NCBI GenBank assembly: GCA_964017125.1 | Contig: OZ024908.1 | Span: forward strand, 81,343,499-81,407,498 | Direction: 5' to 3' | Origin: Flabesymbios commensalis | Lineage: Eukaryota; Annelida; Polychaeta; Terebellida; Flabelligeridae | Length of the DNA: 64,000 nucleotides | Shown here: piece after piece, positions 43,561-55,809 of the stretch | Numbering within the stretch: the stretch's first letter is position 1 | Layout of the letters: each line of letters begins with the position of its first letter | Translations under genes and position numbers: made by a program | The notes under the pieces: generated by a model | Seen by the model: the letters and a program-made list of their open reading frames with translations, nothing else | The model's database searches: none | What the model was told of the DNA's origin: nothing

Positions 43561-44955
43561 TGACTAAATAGCAATCTATATACCTTTTGCTTCTCTAAAT
43601 ATTATAAACATGTCATAAAAATAACAACTGTGTATATTTAATAATCACCTGCATCATAAATACATCAGGTCAACAACTAAGTCATACCATACCATCGTGA
43701 TAATTGTATAAATGTCTCAATACACTCTTTGCTTTTGGTCACTGTGTGGCGTGTTGTTATTGCAAAGAGTGTATTAGACAAGCCAGCGGATATGTAGGCC
43801 TAGATCATGGAAGATTCACATTGCCATGTGCTATTGCCATTCCAATGCAACATTATGCTCAAATTGTACTATACTTTGTACCCAAGTTCTACCATTCACT
43901 TGCGACACAATCAACAACTATTCCACAATTTAGATTTTCACAACTGTACAATGAAATGTAAGAGCTGGACAGGAGCATGTTACAGGGTAAATAACAGATT
44001 ATTGTTCCACTCTGAGTTGCATTATAACATTACTCCAATTATATTAAATTATTGTTTAATAATATTCATGATAATAAATACATTATACACTTTGAATTCT
44101 TATTACACAATAGAACACGAAAGAACATTACTATATAATATTTAGGGAGCTGTTATCGCTATGATGATCTAATGTGGTATAAAATAATTAGTTAGCCCTA
44201 AACATATGTGTTATTCATAGGCCTATATGTTTTCCACAGGATTAATATCGTTATGTCAAAAAGCGTCTGGAAATTGGTTAATGTATTTTTAATTCAATGT
44301 AATCAATAATATAATTATTATTACAGTTACTAAAAGGTATAGATGTAGTTTTTTTCTAATGATCAAAGTTTGTAGAACACCAATTAAATCCAAAAGTACT
44401 TATAGTACTACTACAATATAGGATATCATAAAAAAATATGTTAATAATTCTGACTGCTAGCGTTCTTTCAGACAAATGGTGAGATGAGATTCAAATATAC
44501 ATTAGTAGTTATTACGTAAATCTACATGAATGATATTATTTATGATACTGGAAGAACTAAGCAAGGTAGCTTTTTTTCCGACTGGTGAGGATGTTCTCAT
44601 ATTGCATTTTTATTGTATTGTGACTGCTAAAATGTGTGGTCTGGTACGGGACCTGTCCTTGTCTTTTTTTTGTAACTGACAACATCGATATGTGATAATG
44701 ATTGACATGAAAGATAATTAGGACCGGCCTACGGTCGATATCCAATTAAGTTTATTTTGCCTTAGTTTGTGTCCTATTTACATGTAGGGGAGAGAGGGGT
44801 GCTGTGTTTGGGGAACGGTTCACATTCCTGTACACCAGTCCTTATAAACATGTTCAATGTAACGTTTCAGGTCCTTAGGTTACGTACTTTTGTCTTTAAC
44901 AAGTGTTCAGAAACAATATTTACGATTATATTTGTGGTTAAAAGCTTAGAGGGTT
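43561..44955. other. Gene-free stretch
   Basis: No gene, RNA or clear element can be supported. A duplicated ACACTCTTTGC...GCAAAGAGTGT hairpin lies at 43722-43772. Confidence 0.35.
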
Positions 44956-45295
44956 TTGAATAATGTTGGTCCAGCGTCGCAGCATTACATCAGCACTGGG
45001 CCAATGTATCGTGTTATCTGGTGTTTCTGGCTCTGGGATGTGAAGCGTCACCAGCATATACAGCAGTCAGAAAACATGGTACAATCACCCAATGCTGTTT
45101 CAATGACGGGCCAGCGTCGAAGACTGTGCGTCAACATTGAAACAGCATCGGGTGAATGCCATGTCTTTGCATAAAGTATACAGCAGACTCAGTGATGGAT
45201 TAGTTTTGGGCCAGCGTCATAGACGATTGACCGGCATTGAACCAGCAATGGGCTGCGACGCTGGCCCAACATTGAACCGGAATTTGGTGGGTAGG
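44956..45295. repeat. Cluster of three family A palindromes
   Basis: Three partial copies follow each other. The first is at 44962-45025 (GTTGGTCCAGCGTCGC). The second is at about 45078-45172, with near-perfect arms CACCCAATGCTGTTTCAATG and CATTGAAACAGCATCGGGTG. The third is at about 45190-45292 (GGGCCAGCGTCATAGACGAT against GCTGCGACGCTGGCCCAACA). Serial insertion or local duplication could explain the cluster. Confidence 0.55.
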
Positions 45296-46302
45296 CCTAC
45301 ATCCTCTGTACGAGGTACATCGTAAACAAGTATTGAATGAATGTTGGTCAGCACCGGCGATGGTGGTGGAAGGAATATACGTCGAAAATATATATGAACT
45401 TGTCTCCTTGGTTCTTTACTTAATTATATCCTGGACATTTAGGATTCTGGCCCGTGAGAAAGACCAATTCACTGTTATGTTTAGAAAATATTAAGCCATT
45501 TTTTTTGCCTATAGCACTCAAACAGAATAAAGCCGGGCCTCGGAGTTGGGAACTCCTTTTCTAGTTATTGTGTAATATCATGTATTTAATTATATAATAT
45601 AAGTTCAATATAATTACAATGCATATTATGTGCTCAAGTGTAGTGTGCCCTGTTTATAAATTAGCAAACGCCAAGTAGCCTAATACGACAAGTCACAATG
45701 ACAGACTGGCAGTCACCTAACTATGGGCATGATGGGAGCAGGGCTTCCTTCTCTCGTGGTATCAACAGAAATAATGGTAACACTATTGTCATTCACTCGC
45801 TCATTCCTAACCTATTGCAGCAGCCATTTAAAATTTTTGCCAAATGCTTTAAGAAGCGCACGTACATTACTCTAAAATTACAAAAAGTGTTTAGATCCTA
45901 CATCTGCAACAGAAATAGGTGTGACTGATGCAACCATGCTGTTTGAAGTACATGGTTTCTTCGGTTCTTAGTCTTATACCAGTGGTGATAGAAATATGTT
46001 GATAATACAGCAATAATACAGCAATTTGTTGATAATACAGCAATTTATAGCTCTGCCGCGTGCGAATGGATGAATAGCTCTCAGGAAAATAAATATGTGC
46101 ACATAATGTAGACTAAACTGAAGCATAATTACCCACCAAGGATAGTGTGATGAATCGATCACGCTGCCGTCTAGACCCACAATTTACAACAATTATTCGA
46201 GCCGTGATAGTCTGAGAAGCAATCTACTGACGGTTATGAAGACTCCCTACAATACTGAATTCTTAACTGTGTGGAAGATAAACATTTTTTAAACATCCAT
46301 AC

Positions 46303-46372
46303 CAGAGAGGGGGACGAACCTATGATCTGCGATGTGACAGTCACACAACATTTACCACTACACCAGGGTCAC
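46303..46372 (-). pseudogene. tRNA-like relic
   Basis: On the minus strand an A-box-like TGGTGTAGTGG is followed at tRNA spacing by GACTGTCAC (as in a tRNA-Asp anticodon loop) and a B-box-like AGGTTCGTCCCC. The acceptor and T stems do not pair well, so a functional tRNA is unlikely. It may be a tRNA-Asp pseudogene or the head of a SINE whose body is lost. Confidence 0.35.
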
Positions 46373-46469
46373 ACCTTCACGCTTCTTAAGTGTGCTTTGA
46401 TACATATGAAAGAGAACATCCAGCGTACTGTAATCGTTTTTTATCAAATATAGTTTTTCAGGTATGATA

Positions 46470-46986
46470 CTGATTTCAAAATAAGTTTAAAGCAGTGCCA
46501 TTGCATTCACTGATAACAAACACACGTGGTTTGGTGAAAACATCAATTCTCTATCTGAAATGTTGGACAGTATACACATATAAGAAGATGTACTTTTATT
46601 GGTAACTATCATTAGAATAGTATTGAAAAATTGGTGTTAACATAAAATTGTTATCAAGGGAATAATGTCAAATAAAGGTATCGTGTGTTTGATTGTATTC
46701 GCGGTATCGCAACAAATGGTTTGTGAAAATATCGTTCTTATCTCAATTATTGATGAAGATAATTATGATAAAATTTGTGATTTCATGGCGGGAATTTGGA
46801 GTTTTGCATGGCAGTGATGTCGAATAAAATCACCATGTGTTTTATTGTATTCTTTGATACCTAAAACATATGATTTGGTAAAATAATCAGGTCTCTATCT
46901 GAGATATTGAGTAGATATGATAACTTTAATGATTCCATGGCGGCCATTCTGAAGTTTGTCTAAAAGTGATGTCGACTAAAGTTCCC

Positions 46987-46988
<2 letters not shown>
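46470..46988 (+). repeat. Tandem array with ATGGCGGCC motif, left part
   Basis: Same unit as at 22080-22430: ATCTCAATTATTGATGAAGAT, TGATTTCATGGCGG or GATTCCATGGCGGCC, and GTGTTTTATTGTATTCTTTG. About three to four drifted units. The array stops at CCCAT where a retroelement entered and resumes at about 47529 to 47670. Confidence 0.6.
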
Positions 46989-47064
<76 letters not shown>

Positions 47065-47528
47065 GCTTTATTTCACGAGGGTAAACCCAATGAGCGATAG
47101 CTCATCTGCCTTGGGGCCCTCAACATATATACAAAACACACATAAATATACAATATTTCAAAATAAGAAACAAAATCGCATTTCTGCACATGTGATGACA
47201 TATGGATATTTCCGTACATATGACATGTGACAATACATAAAAAGAATAATAATAACAATAATATATTTTTACACATTAGCTACATACTGAAAGAAACAGT
47301 ATTAAAATAATATTCTGGTGACGTTTAAAATAAAATTACAATGTGTTGGAAATATAATGACATACAACACAACAATAAATAAACACACAACAATAATTAC
47401 ACAACAATACAATATACATTGATCGTTTAAGTATTTAGTACATAAAATACATAACATTGCAGAATGTAACATAACATGAAATGTAAAACTAACTATTTTG
47501 TATATGCTCTAAGAGTAACTTATGATAC
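46989..47528 (-). mobile_element. Retroelement 3' end with (TTA)n tail and short duplication
   Basis: Read on the minus strand, a non-coding stretch ends GAGGGCCCCAAGGCAGATGA, GGGTTTACCCTCGTGAAATA and AAGC, then a (TTA)n tail of about 75 bp (46989-47062 on plus). CCCAT flanks both sides (before 46989 and about 47524-47528), and removing the insert restores the array unit CCCATGTGTTTTATTG. The form fits the 3' UTR of a 5'-truncated LINE, or a SINE using it. No coding part remains. Confidence 0.6.
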
Positions 47529-47829
47529 CCATGTGTTTTATTGTATTCCCTGATATCAAAAACATAATATTTAGTGAAAAAAATCAAGTCTACATGTCAA
47601 ATATTGTGGAATATATGATAACTTTAGTGATTTCATTGCGGTCATTTTGAATTTTGCGTTTTAAAAAAAATCCCTCAAGGGTTACAAACCCACATCCGCC
47701 GCATCACTAGGATGCTAACGATGCGTAATCAGACGAGAGAGAAAAAATATATCAGCTAAAACAATGTTACCCCCCCCCCCCTTGGCTGCCGGACTAATTG
47801 ACTTACTATAATTCTATATTAAAGTTAAG

Positions 47830-50800
47830 TTAGGAGCCAGCAGTCTTTTTTCTTCTGACGTTAACAAAGAAAAATAATCCTCCTGTGATTTGGAAAACTG
47901 CTGCCACGTAGAATGCGATGTCATAGTTCCTGGACACATCATAGATCCAACCTGAAATAGCGTGATAACGTCAATTTTGTCTGATAGGCTAACTTTTTAG
48001 AATATAAAAAACTATTTGAATGCGTTGTTATAGAAAAACATTATTATTTTTTAGCAAATCACTCTATTTTACCTGAAAGTGGTAAAGCTGTCATCATGGG
48101 TATAGCCATTAAGAATTGTAGCCATCCTTGTCCCATATTCACATTCGGTAAACCAACTATATCTATCATTATACTGGGTAGCAGTGTAAATGCTTGTCCT
48201 GATATTGAAAAATATATCAAACGTAATTATGTTTATTTAACGTTTGCACTAATTTGATACGAGACGTATTATGCACACAATTAAATAGAGGAAGTAATAA
48301 ATCCACTTTAAAAATATCTACATAACTTGATATATAACTTTTTATATATCAAAGTATTTCTAAATTTAATATTTTTAAAGATTATTATATTTTTCGTTCA
48401 ACACCTAATTGAGAATACAGTGTTTTTGTCAGGGTCCACGTGATCTTGGCGCCTTATTTGACGTCATTAGCCCTTACAGTTCGAGGATCGAATATACATG
48501 TAAGAATCTGACATCTAAAGTCACAGATGTAATATATTTATAATGACCGTAGACCCAGAGCATATGTATTCCAATGAAGCGGAAATAGCCAACTGAGACA
48601 ATTTTTAATTATTTCAAATTAAAAAAAATTTTGGTCTCCATAGTTTATACATTTAATATTTCGACGGTTTAAGGGTGAATTACCGCCACGCTGGGATTTT
48701 ATAGACATTTATCACTCAAATGAATTGAAGGGTATGATTGTTTAAAACAATAGACTGATATTATAGTTATCTGCTGCTATATGCCTAAATCCGCTGCATT
48801 ATAATAAAATGTATATGATATTATTGGTATTTCTCCATATTATGTGTTCAACTTATCGATAATTTTATTTCATTTTCCATGTTCATAAATCAACTGGTCA
48901 GCTATAATTTATTACAGCAATTAGACGTCAGAATTTGCATATATAGAAGTCAGATTCATTGTTACGTCTATAATCGGTCCACGCGCTCAAATATTTAATT
49001 GGGACACTTTGATCTGTCCAAATGCATCATTTGGAAACATATTATCTGGTAATGTAATATTTTCAGTCCCTATGTATATACTAATTTTGTTTTGAATTTC
49101 ATTGTTGTGTCTGCAATCATTATTTACATTGTCATTCAGTGTTCCCTTATAAATTATTCTTATACTGCGAACGGCCATCTTTTGTTTACATTGCGCAGTT
49201 TGTAAACAGTGATGTACAAGCAACAACAACATTTGCAAATCGCAATGTTTTTTTTACTAATAATAATGATTTTTTTTTTAGATATTTCAGTTACATGTAC
49301 TGTGAATTAACAATATTTGAAAATATAATCTGCAACTGTCTTCTTTTCTTAACCATTGAACTGCTAAATTAAAGATTTTAATTTTTCACCCAAATGAAGT
49401 TGTGTCTCGCTACCGCGATCCTCAACTTCAAGAGGGTGAAAATTACTAATATTTGTTCAATTTGAGACCGAAAGTTTGCAAATTTTGATGTTGAAACACA
49501 CATCTCGTACACAATAACAGTGATTTAATGTAGTAATGAAACAGATAAAAAATACTACAGCACTGATTAGCCAGTTAAAGCTATTCATTCGCGTAAAATG
49601 TTTGGATTCATTATTACACCTGAAGCTATAATGTCATAATGTTCAGAGCTAGATCAAGACACTTTCATCACCTGTAATTTATACAATATCAATAAAAAGG
49701 AGTGTTAAACATCCTCCATATTAAAATCACATACTCTTTTTAAAATGGCGATATTTCAAGCTGACTGATTTGCCAATTTGTAGTTTTCATTTTATTTCAT
49801 TTCTATTATCGCCCACCAAGCTAGCATTTTTTTTTTAATTGACAGGCTTATGCACAGATTTATTTATTGTAAATGGTTCTGATTTAGAGTATGCAAAAAA
49901 CTCTTTAAAATTTCATGGTTAATGATGCAGTATTGGAGTATATATATTAAAAAAAAAGAATAAATTAAATTAAAGAATAAATCATGAGAATAAAAAGTCA
50001 GCTGGACTATCAGATAAAACTAATTCGTAAAAGGAATGTATTCAAATTATTATTCATGTTTGGATATTTCTCAGGTGTAAAACTTTGTAAATTTAATGCT
50101 CTTCACAACCCATCTAGCTACCAACATTATGATAGGGTCCACGTACTATAGCTTCAGCTGTAATATCGAATCCAAACATTTTACATGAATGTATAGCTAA
50201 AATTATAATTCAAAGCTAAGGTTTCGCTAAAATTATACATTGCCCTGAAGAGGGAAAACAGATAAAACTGTTTACTTTTATACCTATCTGGGTGTGCACC
50301 CGCACGTGTACAGCCTCTGCTGCAGGAAGTATATGCACACTCTACTCATATTGTTTGTCCATTTTGCCTAGGAGCAACACCAGCTGAAAATCGCAGTTCT
50401 TCGACCAATCACCGACCTGGAAATGGCTAAAGACCTCAAACGCCGACAGGCTTGGCAGGAAAATTTACTCCAGAGCATTTATAATCCCATACAGTAACTA
50501 GTGTAGGACCCCTTTTTCCCAACTAATACAAAAAAAACAGTTCAATTTTAATTTGTTCATGAAAGTACTGACCTGAGAAAACTCCGTATAACAGACATAT
50601 TACCATACTTCCCAGGAATGTGTTTGAAGTAAGACCAGATAAGCCGACGACAATTCCTCCACAAGTGACCAATACAGCCATGTACAAGAAACGATCTACT
50701 TTGCGATGGTTAGCTGCAAAGCTACCAATGATACGAAAAGCTGTCGAAGAAACTGATACAGATACTGGTAGCATAGCAGCTTGCATTTTGCTGATATTGT

Positions 50801-53256
50801 TGGTAACAGCGCGGCTTGCAGTGTGCTGATACATCGTGATAATGCCATACATGAAACACTCTACCCCAAGCAGATATATAACATAGGCTGGTATACGTAG
50901 CACTGAAGTATCCAATAAAGTTGATCTTTTTTGTGGTTTTATTGTCATTTTGCTCTCCGATTCTGTGTTCGTTTCTATGTTAGATGGTATTTCCATGCTA
51001 CCATCAACTTGTGTTACATCATAAACAGATAGTGCGCATTCAACATTATCTTGATTACGTTTGTGGGGTAAAGATGTGTGATTTTCACTATGTTTGTCAA
51101 TTTTATTTTCGATCGGACCAGGTCGTAATAATGCTCCCAGAACTACTGTTTGTGAGACTAGCCCAGCGTGACAGATTAATGCTATTCTCCAACCCAGTAT
51201 ATCTACCAGAAACCGAAAACAAGGGACAAATACAACTGTGCCAACGCTGCCTCCTAAAAGGCCGATGCCAGATGCAAGCGCTCTTTTCTCATTAAAATGA
51301 TGTTGTACGATCACAATTGATGTCAAGCTGATTCCACCAAGTCCTGTACCTGTATCACACAAGAAAATGTCATAGATGAGTACTAGTCTACACTGTGCCA
51401 TTGCTATCTGATGAGATGAAATTAGACAAGTTGAATTAAAATGTATATGTACACATGCCTTATTATGATTTAGTGATTTAATAACATTCAGTATAGGCCT
51501 AATTATAGCATGTAGGTCTATAAGTTCATTACTACCCGCCGTTTCTATACATTTGGGCTATTATCTGCCTCACCACGAAACGGTATTGGTCACAGTTCAG
51601 TGATTTTCAAGAACCGCTAGTCGAATCAGTTGATGCCATGTAGCCAATCACCTACATGGCCTCTGTAGTCCAACTCCTCTCAATAAAATGGTCGTCATTT
51701 TAAATTTCCCAGTTTTTATTAACGCGTTATCTTCATAGCCGCTGTTACGAATCACTCGTAATTTTGAATGTGGACGTATTACCTACCTGGTTATAGACAA
51801 AGCCTTTCCTAATATATACGATAATGTTGCAATTCTACTGTATCCATGGCTTCCTGGTAATATAGAACTTTTGTAGGGCCTATGTATCTCACATTTCTTG
51901 TAACAAGATGAGGAGAATAAACTTGATTTAAACACTAAAATTTAACACGATAATTCTTTTAATAAACATGATAAAATTGTAATCTGAACATGTCTGTAAC
52001 TGTAGCAATATGCAATGTAGGCCCCTATGTTGTAATTAGGCCTGTAGTAAAAATCAATGTGCTTACCAAATACAATCCCACTGGGCACACGACGTTGCTG
52101 CGATGTTGAATCAACGGCGATGACGTCGATTTACGTCGTAACAACGTTGTGTATCCAGAGGAATGTCATAACTCACCTCCCAGCACACCATACGTGAAGT
52201 ACATGGTGTAAATGTCATTCACCATGGATGTGATTATGAGAGAAGCTGTCATCAAAATGCCACAGAATATAGTTATGGAACGACATCCAAATCTTTCATT
52301 TAACATTCCAAATGGTAAACCTGGACAATATTGATAAAAAAATTGTATTTGCTGGAAGTATAATCATATAATATCATGTACGTATATATTGATCGTTGTG
52401 TATTTAAAATAATGAGTCTAATCTCCCACTCCATGAAGTGGTCGATAAATCCCTTGATAACTTTTACATTTTACTGATTTATAAGGCATGCGTATTTTTA
52501 GTTTGACGACGTTTCATCTACTTTTTCCCTAGAGATTTTCACTTTATCTGGCGAAAGAATTTTGATAATACATGTTTTTTGTAATCGTTGAAATTATTCA
52601 TATAATGTCTTTTGATTTAAAGGTATGTATCTGCATTTCTTGAAGATGCCGATCAATCCCTTGAAACCACTTTAACTAACATTTTTATGAATTATGTATT
52701 GATTTTTACCTTAACATTTATCTCTTTTCTCTATAGAAATTCTCACTTTAAGCCAAAACCTGCGTTTTACGCACATTTAACATGAAATATTTTTACCCAT
52801 TTCAGTGCGTGGACCGACTTTATACGTAAGAAGGTGACGTCAATAGACGTCTGATTCTGACGTCTAAAGTCGATCCCCGCACTGAAAGAGTAAAAATATT
52901 TAAAATGGCAATTACCCATATAACATAGGTATTCAAATGAAGCGGAAAGAGTTAACTAAGACATTTATGATGACTTCCAATAGAGAAAAACATTTGGTCC
53001 CCATGGTTAGTATATAAGGATTACTTGTATTCATGTATTACTGAATATAAACTGAATTATTACCTGAAATAGAACTTGCTCCAATCAAAATTGATCCTAT
53101 CCAACTCGAAGTCGCTTTGTCTGTCTGAAATACTTCTGGAAATTCAACCAATAGAACAGAAAACGCCATAAACAAAGAACCCACTATAAACTGCAAGCAG
53201 AATGCAGCGCCAAGAATAACCCACGCATAGCCGTGGTCTTTGACTTCTTGCTTCAT
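47830..53256 (-). CDS. SLC16 monocarboxylate-transporter-like protein
   Basis: Five exons: 53256-53064, 52320-52177, 51349-50573, 48198-48073 and 47951-47830. All borders are AG/GT and all four introns are phase 1, giving 453 residues ending KKTAGS. This is the size and topology of major-facilitator MCTs, which carry lactate, pyruvate or related solutes with protons across the plasma membrane. The substrate here is unknown. Family marks: DHGYAWVILGAAF at the first helix (the conserved DGGWGW position); SWIGSI; LPFGMLNERFGCR between helices 2 and 3; YFTYGVLGGTGLGG; FNEKRALASGIGLLGGSVG in helix 5; DILGWR. A long hydrophilic loop of about 70 residues separates the two six-helix halves, and VFSGQAFTLLPSIMIDIVG and LPLSGWIYD lie in the second half. 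The Met at 53256 is the first in frame and sits just before the DHGYAW signature. Introns hold family B, C and other repeats. Confidence 0.9.
48467..48680 (+). mobile_element. Family C element in SLC16 intron 4-side flank
   Basis: TTAGCCCTTACAGTTCGAGG at the left and TTTCGACGGTTTAAGGGTGA at the right. The interior contains AATCTGACATCTAAAG and GTATTCCAATGAAGCGG. TTAA is degraded at both ends. A further fragment with the TCAGAATTTGCATATATAGAA core lies at 48920-49000. Both are in the intron between exons 3 and 4. Confidence 0.5.
49375..49590 (+). repeat. Family B module in SLC16 intron 3
   Basis: CACCCAAATGAAGTTGTGTC faces CCTCAACTTCAAGAGGGTG, followed by ATATTTGTTCAATTTGAGAC, GCAAATTTTGATGTTGAAAC and AACAGTGATTTAATG. 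A complete left-to-right series of the family motifs. Confidence 0.6.
50372..50497 (+). CDS. Possible orphan last exon inside SLC16 intron 3
   Basis: After a plausible acceptor (TGTCCATTTTGCCTAG) an open reading of 41 codons ends in TAA. It reads EQHQLKIAVLRPITDLEMAK, then DLKRRQAWQENLLQSIYNPI, then Q. The composition (amphipathic, Arg/Lys/Gln-rich) looks protein-like, unlike the repeat-derived frames nearby, and is antisense to the host transporter. No upstream exon of a plus-strand gene can be found, so it could be the terminal exon of a nested gene, a retrocopy fragment or chance. I do not recognise the protein. Confidence 0.3.
   Translation, partial: EQHQLKIAVLRPITDLEMAKDLKRRQAWQENLLQSIYNPIQ
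52078..52162. repeat. 85 bp palindromic element beside an SLC16 splice donor
   Basis: CCCACTGGGCACACGACGTT at the left faces AACGTTGTGTATCCAGAGG at the right, with an inner GATGTTGAATC/ATGACGTCGATTTACGTCG. The ends recall family A but the core differs. Its edge is 14 nt inside the intron from the donor of exon 52320-52177. Confidence 0.5.
52792..53028 (+). mobile_element. Family C element in SLC16 intron 1
   Basis: TTTCAGTGCGTGGACCGACT at the left, then an internal hairpin (GACGTCAATAGACGTC and TCTGACGTCTAAAG), TCGATCCCCGCACTGAAAGAG, and the right-hand block with GTATTCAAATGAAGCGGAAA. The right end is eroded. It lies about 36 nt from the exon 1 donor. Confidence 0.55.
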
Positions 53257-54715
53257 ATTTAATGTACGTACGTTATGGGGTGGATAAGGATACTATGGGT
53301 AAAACGAAAGCCTCATATGTTACGTCCAGTCCTACGTAATATCTAGTCAGTGATCTATGCAGTGTAACTAACAGAGAGACCCACACAGCTCTTACGTCCG
53401 TTGATTATTAACATGAAAGTCAATCCACGAATTATTCATAGGCTATGTAGGTCTATGCAAACTAGATTTCTGATATTCTGCTTTATGACCTGGAAACTAT
53501 GCCCATCCTCTCTAGGGTCAACTATCAGAACATGATGTTTATGTGTAAGGAAAGGTATCAGTATTACTACAGCATGAATACAAATATCAACGAAAAACAT
53601 TGATTTATAAAATTAAATACACACACATATATCTAATATATATGTTGGAAAAAAACGACATTGTTGTATAGTCCTGAATTCTTCAATTTACATCGCAGAC
53701 AAGGGGGAATTTCACAAAAAAATATATGCACGCTTTTAATGTATAATGATCTCATCACGAGTGTAGTTCAAAGTTCATCATTGAACGCCAGAGTCAGTAA
53801 CACTACAAATGCATATACTTAATCCGTGTTACGGTGATATCTAAATGGGTCCATGCAATTCAAACTATGACACAGAGATTATGCATGACGTAGAGCAGTT
53901 CAAATGGTAACAATTAGGTGGTGATTTTTTAGAACAAATCAATAACAGCTGCAAAAATTTAATACCGCGCATTGTTATTTTAAATCTGTTGCAATTATTC
54001 AATTTTCAGAAATTCTACAAAAAAAGACATGGCAAACATGATATTTCTTTCAATTTTAGACTTTGAATATCAAAATATAAATGGAGCATTTTCTTTAAAA
54101 TCATGATTTAATATCATTTGGTCACTTTCCCATATGTTTTAAGTGTATTCGTAGGGTTATAAATTGATATTTTGCACGACAATAAGGCTATCAATTAACA
54201 TAATTGTTGAGTTTTGAAAGATTTGTATCAATAACTAACATTATGAGAGCTAAATTTATAAAAAAATAAAGAAAGATGAAATAAAGTGTTTTTAGCAACA
54301 AGGTGCACAAGGATCACAGGAATAATATAATTTGAATTTTCACTAAACTGACAGTTAACCTGAAGTATATACATACACAAATTTACAAGTATCATTCACT
54401 TGTGAAAGGTATCTGACATATAGGGCTATAACTAACAGAATGAAATAAAACTGGTTGCTCGATTTCGATTCAAAATCCTGAAAACAGGTTTGTTTGGTAG
54501 CGCAGTCATTTGTAGGGCTACTCTATCCAGGTGACCTACTACTCATCACAATACGTCGATATTGACGGATAGTTCTGTTATAAATATAAGCACATTTATG
54601 TGTCCTTCACATATCATACTGTTCAACATCTATTGCATTTACCACGCCATAATTACTTTACAGAGATCATTGAACAATATATCTAGTTTTTCAAACAATT
54701 TTATGCATTTCCTTT
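53257..54715. other. Upstream flank of the SLC16 gene
   Basis: The promoter and 5' UTR of the transporter should lie in the first few hundred bases, but no specific signal can be assigned. The remainder is AT-rich with nothing recognisable. Confidence 0.35.
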
Positions 54716-54905
54716 GAACAAAGGAAATGCAAATAAATGAAATGAATCAGGCTTTAGGCCACTTTTGCGCACATGCAAGATAAATTGGGCCAGGATAACC
54801 TCCTGAGGATGGTGAGATGACACTGCCCTCCAGACACAGGATTCGAAATTCAAACCCTGGAGGTCTGAGGCCGAGCACGCTACCTCTCGGTCACGGAGGC
54901 TCCCC
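54708..54905 (-). mobile_element. tRNA-derived SINE, minus orientation
   Basis: On the minus strand the head reads GGAGCCTCCGTGACCGAGAG (A-box-like) and, after GGCCTCAGACCTCC, GGTTTGAATTTCGAATCC (B-box-like). A short body (GGAGGTTATCCTGGCCCAAT) follows, ending near a perfect hairpin CATTTCCTTT/AAAGGAAATG at 54708-54731. It is a different family from the SINE at 861. Duplications are not obvious. Confidence 0.5.
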
Positions 54906-54959
54906 AAAACACAGTTTTACGTGTGAATGAGAAAGAAACATTTGTTTCTGTTTCAAACC

Positions 54960-55801
54960 GCTGAGACCACTAGTCTAAGGCCTTCGCCCCCCAACTGAGG
55001 AAATCGGACCGTGATTTATGGCGCTATTATAGGCCCTATACCACCCAGACAAATATTTGTTAGGCCTACATGCCCAGAACCCCATGTCAGGCGAGTGAAT
55101 GAAACTCTGAGTAACCCTCAACACCGTGCCAATCACCATCACGTAATCATCTGCATAGGGCCTATAACTCATTTTTTCTTTACACATTGCACCTATTTTA
55201 ATGTATTGGAATTATTTATATATTTAAATAAATATAAGAGAATAAAAAAGATTTATCAGATGCCCTAGCTGACTAATACAATCAAACAAATTAAAAAAAC
55301 AAGACCAAGGTTATGAAATAGGAAACATCAGAATAATTTGATCCGTAAGTTTCATGGCTGAAGTTATTATTTTGCTGTGAATGACACAAATCTCTGCTGG
55401 TAAGGCTGTTGTCAATATTGTCATTTTAATTGATGAACATGGATGTAAAAATACACTATTTACCAATAATTGTTCACTATCCAATGGTGAAGTTGATAAA
55501 ATGATCTTAATGTGATAAAAGTCAGATTCTCTCACCTGTAAAATGGCGTTCAACAGAGATAAAAATCTTTCTGTTTCTCTTCTCAATATATTTAAAAAAT
55601 CTAAAATCGTTTATATCTCGCAAATGTGATGGCCCAAAAGACATAAAAAACATACAAAAAGAACATGCATATTGATGGGGAAATTGTAACATTATTTAAA
55701 CTGTATCTACTGTGATGCGTTGATGATACAGTAATACGAGCTGAAAATCCTACAAGCATCGTTGAATGAATGGAAAAAAATATTGCGATACCATTGACTT
55801 G
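54960..55801. other. Gene-free stretch
   Basis: No gene or clear element is seen between the SINE and the large arrayed element that begins at 55810. Confidence 0.35.
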
Positions 55802-55809
55802 CAAATAAA

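Noticed and set aside
46303-46372. Functional tRNA
   Set aside because: The box motifs are present but the acceptor and T stems do not pair; kept only as a relic.
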